A stretch of DNA of 64,000 nt from contig NC_046673.1 of the NCBI RefSeq assembly GCF_003369915.1, forward strand, positions 5,998,001 to 6,062,000. The letters run 5' to 3'. Below the pieces are notes generated by a model. That model was not told where the DNA came from and made no database searches. It saw nothing but the letters and a program-made list of their open reading frames with translations. Position numbers and translations under genes: made by a program. Positions 24,271-35,400 of the stretch are shown here, piece by piece (within the stretch, counting starts at the first letter, position 1; every line of letters begins with the position of its first letter). Source of the DNA: Drosophila miranda. Its lineage: Eukaryota; Arthropoda; Insecta; Diptera; Drosophilidae.

Positions 24271-24575
24271 TTTCGGGTGAAAGTGCTTCGGAAATACATA
24301 ATAAATTTAATAAAAAAGATCGCAGATCTCATTCAATGCAAAATAGTCGCCTTAGCCATATAACTGACACCTTTTTTGGAACTATTGATTCAACAGTCCC
24401 GTTCATGTCTAGTCTATGCGTTGCTGAAAGCAAAGGTTCCAAGAAGGAAATGGACCTTCCCAAAGAATCAATTAATCTACTGGCAGAGTCGGAGTCTATT
24501 TATAAATATAATAATGCAATTTTTGATAATGATTCTGACAATGAAGATGAAGGCGATGTAGATATTAATTATAAT
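24271..24575 (+). CDS. Candidate orphan internal exon
   Basis: A frame of 101 codons is open between a good acceptor (TTTCTATTGCAG) and a donor-like GTAAAA, in an otherwise stop-rich AT-rich region. The peptide contains SGESASEIHNKF near its start, DTFFGTIDSTVPFMSS in the middle and an acidic end, DNDSDNEDEGDVD. I do not recognise a family. It could be an exon of an uncharacterised gene, a retained piece of a transposable element gene or a chance frame. A 10-base direct repeat GTATAATGAA follows near 24620-24643. Confidence 0.3.
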
Positions 24576-25080
24576 GTAAAATATATATTTTTAATTATAA
24601 TATTATTTATTTATTTAAGGTATAATGAAAAGGTATAATGAATTTTTAACGCAAAATCGAAAATCTTTTGCGCAGGTAATTCAATTATCTTTAAGAAAGC
24701 AATGTTTCTTTTATTTATGGAGAAAACTTATAGTATTTAGGCTGCGCAATGTCAGGCAAGGTCGGGAAAACTATTCGGTGCCAATTGCATCGAATGTGGA
24801 CGGATGGGGTAGGCGTTCACCAATTCGTCCGAAAATTTCTTTATTTGATATGCTGTCTAATAAAAAATTGTATGTCTACATGTATATTTTTAGGCTTTAA
24901 GCAAAAAAAAGGCCTTGCACAATGCAGAATGGTCCATTGTCGCTAGTGACGTAGATGCGCAGAACAGAACGGGCCACTTCTGCGCACTTCTTTTCGCTAT
25001 CTTCTTTTTCTGTATCGTAATCTGAGTGTGTCTATCTCTGTCCAACTTAAATTTGGTTATTCGACTTAACAGGAAACCTT
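24576..25080. other. Intergenic, nothing recognised
   Basis: AT-rich sequence followed from about 24930 by a non-repetitive GC-richer stretch. No coding sequence or RNA gene is evident. Confidence 0.3.
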
Positions 25081-25570
25081 CAGCGAGCGTTGAGGCTCAG
25101 ATCATGATAGAGATATGGCCATCGGGGTAACACGACGACTTTTCCGGTTTACAACGAAGGGCGCCTCTTCGCAGTCATAAACTGAGTTACATGCCAGCCA
25201 CTCGGCAGATCCACATCGGTCAGAGTTTTGTTTGTGTTCATACCCTTGGAGAGGGTCCTATTATTTCTACCAGATGTTTGCAACTCACAGACGGAAGTAT
25301 TGAGAGCCCAAAAAGTACATACATAACCTTTAACCTTATATTTGGCTAAATGCAGTAACTATATAAGACTTACTGTATAGCTGCTTAAGGAACGTCCGAT
25401 CCCAAAGGGTACACCGAGGATAGTCTTTCTTTCTGGTATGTCATTGACACCCTATCCCCCACCCTCATTTCCATCGCATCTTTTCATTCACATACCCTCT
25501 CTCTATCCCTCTCTCTCCCTCCTTTAACATGACAATTAAAAATCATGTGGATGTGATACAAGTAGAAAGA
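25081..25570 (+). mobile_element. Dispersed repeat related to the copy at 21.2-21.8 kb
   Basis: The block near 25171 (GCAGTCATAAACTGAGTTAC and the following CATGCCAGCCACTCGGCA) is nearly identical to 21677-21715. The CT-rich tract and ATCATGTGGATGTGATACA near 25500-25560 match 21720-21785. In the other copy these two blocks adjoin; here about 290 bases separate them, beginning near a CCTTGGAGAGGGTC sequence typical of another DINE-type terminus. This looks like a nested insertion or a fuller copy. Confidence 0.5.
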
Positions 25571-27516
25571 GAAACAGTGCTAGGAATAAATATGTGTGTT
25601 CGCTCGGCTCCAGGTGGTGCTTGGGTAGGGCTCAGTTTGAGTCGGTTCGGTCCGGTTGTAAGCGATTGCCTTGTAATGACAGTTCTTAAAGCTACGTTTT
25701 TAATTTAAAGGCTTTTATGGCACCTATTTCGGGGAAATTCGCTTAATGATCTCGTTTCATGTGGGTCTTAATTTTTACTTAGTTGGGTTGGAGTGCGCCA
25801 AAAGTGAGATGTTTCGGAAATGGCTCGTCGTGTAGCTATACGCATATAATATTGTCATTTCCTGTTTGGAATTCCTAATAAAATCAGAATAAGTCTAAGT
25901 TCTAGTCCATACATCATAGATTTTCCTTGCTTTGCGTGATATTTGCTTCAATCAATCAATGTTGGTGGATTTCCAATTAGCCGCCGAATGGCATGCTTAA
26001 GCCATCTTAGGCCCTTCAACTATAATTACCCATTGGGTTGCATGATTGCCATGATTTGGCCGCTGATTAACCAGCGACTGGGATAGGAATGATGCTTGCA
26101 ATGCCGAGTCACGCACAGAGGCTCGCAAGTCGCGAGACATTGAACCGCGGGCACGTCAAACGGCTCGCCTTGAACTCGGTAAAGAGATATGCATGAGGTT
26201 TGAGCAAGGAAAATTTCCCACATACGCTTAATTCTTACAATGGCGCTTACGAATTTCAGAGAAGGGACAATTGGCGAACGGAATATGCAGTGGCTGAAAA
26301 TGAAACTTAGTCAACTTAAATACCGCGATTTGGCGTAAGATCTGCGCAACTTTTTGAGAATGCAGACAATACTCGAATGTATACATATATGTATGTTTGT
26401 ACTTGTATGCATGTTACATGGTGTGGACCTGGGTTTCTCGGAGAAGTGAATAGCTTGGGAGACTGGAGGCCGCGGCGGTCTTTAATGGCGGCATTATGTG
26501 CTAAACAATCCCAGACCTGCTCTATGGCTGAAGCACCACCAGAAATGGACGCGTTGGCGGTGGCAATTTCTCACGCTCTGGGTCCCATTGTTCCCACAAT
26601 TTTCCATTCATTCAGTTTGCTCGCGATCTGTTCCTACTTGGTAATAAGTTTTTCTTTGCCTGGAATAAAAAAGCCACACACACACGCCCAAGCGCAGTCC
26701 CAGTCCCAGTCCCAAGCCAGAGCCGAGAGCCATTGCTCTTGGCTGTCATCATCGTCGTCATCATCATCACCAGCACCGTAGTCGTCGCTGGGGTAATGAG
26801 TCTGTTTTATATGGGGTTAGTATGTAAGTAGAGGTACGATACACTCACGTCTAAAAAAAGGTAGATTCAAATCGAATTGCTTATCCTAAAAGTCCACTAC
26901 CGAAGAGGAATGTCTGCAGATACACACGAGTACATCACTTCCTATCTCGAGCCCTGTTGACTTCTTTCTTATCAGATTTGGATCAGCAATATTTATAAAA
27001 CCTCATTGTTTTGTTCAACTGTAAATCTGATCGTATAGCTTACTAAATACTTCACTTATTAAAAGTTACGCATTGAGCTGTCGGAATACAGGGCATCTAG
27101 AAGATGCATGCTACATATGTATGTACATACCATACATACATATTTGTATGTATTAGACCTGAATCCACAGTATTCGTAAAAAACAGCCCTTTTAATGCTT
27201 TCGATCATTACGAATCCTGTCTTCAGTCAGATTCGATTTATCCCGAATTAATAAAACCCAAATCCGAGCACTGAGACTCTAAAAATACTACGGAGTTCGT
27301 GTGCCTTCGTGTATGTCATCATTCGATTAACTTTGGAGTCGTATGTATGAAATCACAAAATTTTTGAAATCTGGTTAGTGCGGATCGATATCCCCGTTAA
27401 TTAGGTTTCGAAACGGTCCACAAACAGAAACAAAAATTGAACCATCTGTGTTGTGATGTTTCGACAAATGGTCTCAAAATCGAATATCCATGTACAGTAC
27501 TCTCAAAGTTCTGGAG
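25571..27516. other. Intergenic, low-complexity patches
   Basis: No gene is supported. A frame at 26377-26781 is open but ends in simple repeats of CAGTCC and TCATCA, so it is treated as chance. A decayed DINE-like patch may lie at 26860-27020. TACATATGTATG microsatellites occur near 26380 and 27110-27150. Confidence 0.35.
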
Positions 27517-27676
27517 CAGGGGTCGGTAAGGCCCTATCTTATGTGCATATTAAAGGGCGCTGCCGCTCACGATACACGTGTACACTGTACAGTAGCTCCA
27601 ATGTAATGTTCCGTTTTGCTTGCTGTCTTCCCGGAAATATGCCAAAAACATGTGAGTAAATGAGTGCCGACCTCTG
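27517..27676. mobile_element. hAT-type MITE of 160 bases
   Basis: The element begins CAGGGGTCGG and ends CCGACCTCTG, a terminal inverted repeat with one mismatch in ten. This end sequence is typical of hAT/Tip100-type elements. Flanking eight-base sequences TTCTGGAG and CTCTAAAG match at five positions, as expected for a decayed hAT target duplication. There is no coding capacity. Confidence 0.6.
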
Positions 27677-28848
27677 CTCTAAAGAATCGCATAAGAGACA
27701 CAGCCGCCACCGTCAAGTCCTTAACCAGGGATAAAGGAGTGTCCTTGCCATAAAGCGTAAAACGAAGAATTGGATGGAATTTGTTCGCGATGCAATATAC
27801 ATATCCGTATCTGTATGTCTGATTTGTTTTTTACTTCTTATTCTTTGGTTAATGTCAGATCTTGACCATTTAATGGGAGTGACATACTTGTGCTCTCGTA
27901 CTTATTATCGTATGCAGAGAGAGCGAATGTGTCTAATCACTTTCATTATAGCTACGATTATCCGAATCTCCACTTCCTATGGCTGCGCGATGAGCACGTC
28001 TTGGCCCAGCTGAGAGTGCTGTCCGAGGTGTGGTCATAAAATGATCGGGCCCCTCGCGTTATTGTCACTCCCTGTTTTGGCTGTGCCCCGACCCCCGGCC
28101 CAAGCTGCCGAACATGCGAGCTGTCTGTCTCTCGCTGCCTCACTCGCACTCGCACTCTCCGCTGTCCCAACCTAAGTTTTTTGCGCATGCGGCCACGGCG
28201 ACCGTGCCAGAGCACGAAGCCGAGATCGCGACGAAGACCGAGTCGAAGACGGCCGCGGCCCAACTTCGTTTCGCGGCTTCGTCTACATTCGCTCAGTCGA
28301 CTTCCGCCACGAAACGCGCTCGGACGTGCGTTACCGCTAGAAAAAGAAGTTGGGAAAGAGGAAGCCAGCGAATGGCTGGAATACTTGTACGGTTTTGACG
28401 GTTTTGTTTTTGTTTATTTTTTGTTTTCGCTTTGTGTCCCTTCGCTCGGTGGTGTCTTTTGCTCTTTGTGTGTCCGCAGTGGCGCGTAACGAACAGTGCT
28501 AGCCCCGAGCAGTGCGGCAGCGCTTGTCCTGTTCCCAGGATGCGCTTCACTGCCCTGCCGCACCTGTTCTCGACAATACTAACGAATATTCACTACCAAG
28601 GGTGTGTGCGCGTGTGAATTGTGTGTTGTGTGTTGTGTAGCCTGCAAATGGTTGAACACGGAAAATAAATTTAAATTTATGCAAAGTTGAATGAAGGAAA
28701 TGGTTAATATTTAAAAACTGAGCTCAACTGGTGGAGATACAACCTGTTGTGGGAACTGCCAATAAGGGAAATTCCCATCTCCTGGCTCTCTCCGAAGTCT
28801 CCAATCTGATCTAATGGCCTACTATGTGATCGAGCGGCAACAGTAAGC
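27677..28848 (+). promoter_or_regulatory. Promoter region and 5' leader of the large unnamed gene
   Basis: GC content rises from about 28060, and CG- and CACTCG-rich sequence up to 28330 suggests a promoter area. The 5' UTR probably covers about 28400-28848. A ten-codon upstream ORF (28814-28846, MAYYVIERQQ) ends two bases before the first main ATG at 28849. No TATA box stands out. Confidence 0.35.
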
Positions 28849-29391
28849 ATGCTGATTGTGGACATGCTGACGCTGGCACTAGCGACTGGCTTGGAGCGGG
28901 ACAAGGAGCGGGAGCGGGACAGGGAGCGTGAACGGGAGCGGGAACGGGAGCGGGAGGTGGACGGCATTGCCTCAATTTGCAGCAAAATGACAGTTAATGT
29001 GGCCAACAAAGCGTCCAGCCAGCAGCACAATGAAAACGCAAATTGTAACAGCAGCAACAATAACAGAAGTGGCGGGGAAACAGGAGAAGTCGTGCCCAAC
29101 ACGGCTAATGGTGGACTAGGCCCGAACGATGGTCATTCGGCATGCACGGCACGCAACTCACGAGACAATGCTGCTGGCAACGAACCATGCGAGGCGCGTC
29201 AGAGGCCATGGATACAGCTGAGCGGCCAGTTGGTGGGGCAGGGGCTGGAGCAGGGGCTGGAGCCGTGGCTGGGTCCGGAGCTGGGGCTGGGGGCGTGCCA
29301 GGCAGCGACAGTGGGAGCGGATGACGTACCGAGTGACATATGGACGCACGCGCGTGCGCGTGCTGTATACAGTGGCGACAACAACAACAGC

Positions 29392-29424
<33 letters not shown>

Positions 29425-32400
29425 AGCTTCTGCAGCAGCAACAAAACAGCAACGGAAGTGGCTACGAAATGTGAGTACGCGCAAGTCGAGCGTGAGAGCC
29501 AGAGCCAGAGCCAGAGCGTGAGCGTGAGCGTGAGCGCAGACGCTGGCCAACAACCACCCAGTAACAGTAACGGAAAGAGTGGCAACGGGTGCAGCGCCTG
29601 CTCAATACCTACAATTGGCAGTGAGCTTTCCAAAGCCAACCTTGTAGTAGCAGCACCAGCGGCAGTCGTCGCAGCTGAGCAGCAGAAGCAGCACCAGGAG
29701 CAGGACCAGCACCACGACCAGGACCAGGGCCAGCACCAACACCAACACCAACACCACCAGCATTTTTCCACATCCTCAAAATTGTGCAAACTGTCCAATT
29801 CTGGTGAAAATTGTGAGCAAATCTGGGGACAGACGGTAACGGAAGAGCACCAGCAGCGGTCCACAGGAGGAAAAAACTCTGCTCACGACGCGGACTCTGA
29901 CTCTGACTCCGACTCCGATTCCAACTCCAACTCCGACCGCGACTCCAACTCCAAATGCGACGACGACGCGCGGCGTACAGAAAAATTTGTGGAAAAAGTC
30001 GGGCAAAACGCATTGTCTGCCTGCGTGGTAGGTGATTTTTTTTATAGTAATTGTGAAAATGTGCAAAGCAGCACAAAAGAAGCTGCAGAAGCAGTAACAG
30101 TCACAGCCGCAGCAGCAGCAGCCGTAAGCTGCCACAGCCACGCCAAGTCGAACGGGCAACAGAAGAAGCAGCAAGAGGAGTGGCAGGCGCCATTGTCATT
30201 GCCATATTCCCCGACAGACCCCCCCAGTTCATCCTTGGCTGGCAGTGTTGATAATGTTGCTGGTGTTGCTGTTCCCCGCCCACCACAAAGTGTCCCCGTT
30301 GTTGTTGCTTGTGGTTACGTGGATTACGTGAAAACCGTCGCAAACAACAAGGCCGCCCCAGGGCAGCCATCAGAGCCCCCCGCAGCAGAGGTAGCTGTAC
30401 GGTCTGGCAGCAGGAGCAAACGCCGAGAGGAGGAGACACAAGCATCGCTGGGATTGGATCTTGGATCAGCCACACTTGCAGCATTTGCAGCATTCGAGAA
30501 AAACGAGAAGCTCGTCGACTGTGAATCGTTGGAGCCTCCTGTATCTGCTAATGATTTGGGAAATAGCCCGAGGGAGAGCTGCATCAGAGCCAAAGCAACG
30601 GCAACAGCAACAGCAACAGCAACAAGCTGCAATGAGCAGGATCTCATTGATTTTGAGAACGATTTGGGCGATGATTTTGTAGCCAGTCAGCGGCTGAAAC
30701 GCTTGCAATACAATTTTCAGGGACGCGTGAGCAGCAACAGCAACAGCAACATTGATTGTGTAAAGGCATCCTTGAGACTCGAACAACAACTACAGCAACA
30801 GCAGAAAACAACAGGCATAACAAAGAAACTACCCCCAGAGCGAGGAGTAGACCCCAACCCCAGCCCCAGCCCCAGCCCCAGCCGCAGTCCGACTGCCACG
30901 ACAGCCACGACAGCGACGACAGCGACGACACGCCAGTGCCCCCCCCAAAGCCAACCCGCTCAACACAATAAAATAGTTAAGGAAACTGCCGCCGAAGAAG
31001 GTGCAGCCGTCGCAAGCTCAAGTGCAATTCAATTAAAGGTAAATTGTATTCGAGTCGAGCAATCGCCAAGTGAGAGCGAGCAAACTCCAGCGACCAGAGT
31101 TGGGCAAACAGCTGAACAGCAGCAGCAACATTCGCTGAATACGCGTCCCGAGTCACCACTGCGCCGGCGCGGAGAGAGCCAGAGTGCGGGCCAGATTGGG
31201 GCGCTCACATTGGCAGCTGCCAGCGACCAAGTGGTGATTGAAATCGACACGGACACGGACAGCGACGAGCAAGTGGGGACGGGGACGGACATACCCATCC
31301 GGAGCGCATTTGTGCCGACCCAGGCCTGTGACGGCGTCCGCTTTGGCATTAGCCAGGAGGAGACCCCCGCCGCCGGCGTCAATTTTGCGACACCGCTCAG
31401 CGAGTTCGATGTGCAGCGGTTCAGCGAGTACCTAACGGCAGCCCGCCAACTGCAGTGGGTCGACATTGCCCTGAACCAGAATCAGAGCCAGATTCCGAAT
31501 CTGAGCAACACCCCCATCCAGCATCGGAGGCTGAAATCACACGGCCCAAGTCAGGTTGATAAGAAGGCTGGAAACTTTCAGTGCTACGACGAACTGCTGG
31601 CAGAATTCGTGAGCGAGCAACAGGAATACCACATCGACATCGATAGCAAAAGCGATAGCGATAGCAATAGCGATAGCGATAACGACAACGACAACGACAA
31701 AGACAGCACATGCCAGTGCCATGAGTGTCTAGCCAGCTTCGAGGATAGCCAGCAGAACACGGCCAATTGCATCAGTTCCAAAATAACAGCCAGGAACCCA
31801 ACCACCCCGTCCGTCTTTGCTTCGGAAGCGGCAACCGGAGACGGCCTGAATATGCGCGAGGTCAACGGTCAACTGCGCGGCCTCTTGAAGAAACCCAATC
31901 GACCCCCGCCGGCCCGCAAGAACCGTGTGGTGTTCGATGAGACGCGCAACGAGTTCTTTGAGGCGGACTACATTATCCTGATCCGCGAGGACTGTGCCTA
32001 CGATGAGGAGGACGAGGAGCCCTGCACCTGCGGCGAACACGAGCTAGTGCGGCTCTGCTGCGAGGAGGGATGCCAGTGCAACTACGCGGTCAATGCCGCA
32101 GAAGCCGGCGATGGACGAACGCCACAGGTGAGTTCAAGTTACCTAATTGGGGCGGGGATTGGACTCCCCACTCGAACAGCAAAGTTAAGCGCATTAGCGA
32201 GGAGCCCCGTCCACGCGGGCACAGCGTTGGTGGCACCCCATTCCCTACAGGGCCACGTTGCCGTTTGCTAAATGGTGGTGCTCTTACAAGATGTCAACGT
32301 ACTCCACTTCATGAGCTGGTTCGGCATACCCTATCGGGGTAGCACCGCATCCTTGCTCATTACTCTGTCAAAGGTTTCAAGGACTACTCGTAGTATTCCT

Positions 32401-35400
32401 CCTGTATTCTGTATCTGTATCTGCATCAGTGAAATAACTCTCTTAGTTGTACTATAGGTACTATGGGTTGTGCAAATCCTTTCCGAAGAGAGTTCTGCCT
32501 TTCTAAAACTAGTAAAACCCTCTCCATTCAAACACCATAATTGGGTACAGCCTATATTTGAACAACTGGGACGGACTGGCTTCCTACCAACCCAACCTCC
32601 TCTTTGTTCATTATAGTTATTGTTGAAGTACTGTCACATTTCACTTTAATTACTGCAAATGATATCCAACTTTTCATATCAATGTGTGAACAATTGAAAA
32701 GGCAAAAGCACAGCCCCATGGCCGGGCCTGCCCCGGTTCCTTGCCTCCGTGCACCGCTTCATTGTGGCGGACAAGCCGCAGGGCACATGTGCCTGTGCTT
32801 GGGCATGTGTTTGTCTGTGTCGCCTCTAATAGTTGCAAGTCTTACGCCCTCTTCCTCCTCTATTGACAAGTGTGTATAAATCACTTGAAAACTTTTGTTC
32901 AAAATGCTTTCTTCTGCTAGTAACTGTAACTCGAAACTGCAGCGGCCGTGTCATTGTTGTCGTTGTCGAACTCCTTCTCTTTCGCCAGTGTGCACACACA
33001 CACACACACACACATATACATGTATTCTTTTATGAATTGGTCCGTGAGTGTGCGTGTGCTGTCATGATGGACGCATTTATGTGTTAAGGACATCGGGAAA
33101 GTTGTCGCCAGAGCCAAAGCGGCTGATACTGATACTGCCTTGATTCGGAAATTCCTGACTTGCTTCCTTCCTTAATTTCCCCCGACCGGCCCCCAAAGCC
33201 CTAACCACACACACACACACCGTATCGATCCTGAGCGGCCCTCGAGTTGCGTTTAAATTTCAATTTGCTGCCACATAAGCGACACTTAAGTGCACCGCTT
33301 TTTTGCTTATCTTCGCTGGTCGGGTCGGGTCGGGTCGGTGGAGGCCTAGTCGGCTCCCGTCTGGGAACGCAACTGCTGACGCCCAAGGCTCTTGACTTGG
33401 GGCTGCTCAAGCATGTTCTCCCCCATCCATCCATCCATCCGTATGTCTGGCCATGCTCGTCCTGCCCGGCCTCTTCCCATCTCCGGGTTTGTCCTCTCTG
33501 AAGAGTTTAATATGCATTTAGTGGATGTAACAAGTTTACTGAAGGCGTTGCATGGTCCCCAGCTACCCCAGGAAAAATTAAATCATATTTATTCAGACGT
33601 TTTCCCATTCCGAAGCAGAGTTTCAGACTCGGGGCCAGACTTGCACTGAGAAAAGTGCTATTCGGAGTGGACCTTTTACATAAACAAAAGTTTTGGCGCT
33701 AGGGTTTTGAATTTGTTAAATTTTTGATCTACGAGCCTATAGCTCTATAGAGGACGCAAAGCATACTACAAGTTCTTGAGCTTATTATGCAGTTGGGATA
33801 CTCTAATGACATAATATACTGGATACTGGATACTGGATGTTCAATAACTTAGCTCAATCGGATCATTATTATAGTCAGAATGAAACATTCCATTTGCAGT
33901 GAGTGCACTCATCCTCTCCCTCTCACACACACTCTTCCTCGTGCAGTGTGCTCGCTCTGGCGGAGGGGAGCGTGAGTGAGAGACCAAAGATACAAAAAAG
34001 TTGCGTAAAACAGATAAAATATTTTAAATTTCTACTAAAATAGGTCATTAGACGGAAAGGGGATAAACGAAGTGCTAGTGCTCTCCTTCTCCCTCTCTGT
34101 TTCTCCCATCTATCATGACAAGTGTCAACGTTCTCGCCCATTATGTTAGTGTGGATGAGACTTTGTTCTTCACTTGGGACTACACTTCTTCTTCTTGTCA
34201 CTTTTGACACCCTTTGGTCCCAAAGTATTTTATCGATTCCAGACCCTTGACTTTCCAAGTGCACTATGACCGGGAAGATACTCGAACTGTTTTTACTCAA
34301 AGAACCCACTACAAATTTTTCTGATAGATTTGAGGATTTACAATTTTGTTCATTAATTATGTTTTATTTATTTTAAAAAAATGTTATTTTTGTAATGTTT
34401 TTTTTAGAGAAAGTGCTTCTTTTTTTCACCTAACTTAAGTATATTACATCTGGTTGTAATGAACTTTGCAATTCTGAAAAGCTGATAAATGCAGCTATAA
34501 ATAGGATCCCAACATTTTGTAGCTTCAGCTTACCGCCTGGGCACTATTCAGATTTTAATTGAAAAGTTAATAATTAAATTTGCGGTATTTTTTTCTCAAA
34601 ATTTTCTTGTGAGTTTGATTTTTTTTCTATATTTTTATTTATGAAGCGTCGTTGAGGCTAGCGTTTATAAAATAAAAATAATTTAAGGAGGTTAAATCGC
34701 ATTGGACCATTAAATTGGGCCAACTGCCAAAATTGGATCAAAGCAAACGAAAAGTGCTTGTAATTTTTGTATTACGGAAACCTAGGTATAATAACACACA
34801 ATATTTATTTTGCCTGCTCGTACAAATTAATTTTCTATAAAATTTGATTTTGTTTTAAAGTAACAGCCATAACAGTAGGGCTAAGTTTTTTTTTCGGCTA
34901 TATTCCGATGAGCCTAGAGTCCTTAAGTCAGCTGACTTTAATTGCACCGATTCCGAGCCACAAATTTTAGAACTATTTTCACTAGAGTTTTATCGTATGT
35001 TTCTTTATAAAATAAACTAAATGTTTTAGTGTGAAATATAGAAGAAGTTCGACTTATGGCAAAATGTAGGTCTTTTTGATCATAGTGCAGTGTAAAAGTG
35101 GGATCAGGCCACACAGTTTTGTTGGTGTATCTTTTGTTAAGTATATCTATACATTTCTTCAATTATATTTTGCGGTCGTAATCCGGCAAACAATCATGCC
35201 TACTAATTACCATTACAAACTAACACGTGTTTCCTTTCTTTTGCCCTCTCGGGGTCTGTTTTTCTCGCACAGAGTCCCAAATATCAGCCACCAATTGAGT
35301 TTGTGGACGACGCTGCCCTGAGCCCGCCCGACGGCTACAAGGACAGCAGTCTGAAGAACACGCTCGGCGGCGCGCTGAGTGGCCACATCTTCGGGGCCCA

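Noticed and set aside
26377-26781. Plus-strand frame of 134 codons
   Set aside because: It ends in simple CAGTCC and TCATCA repeats and shows no domain or splice context.
29105-29864. Long minus-strand frames opposite the large gene
   Set aside because: They are runs of Cys, Val or Leu produced by the complement of CAA/CAG repeats, with no family features.
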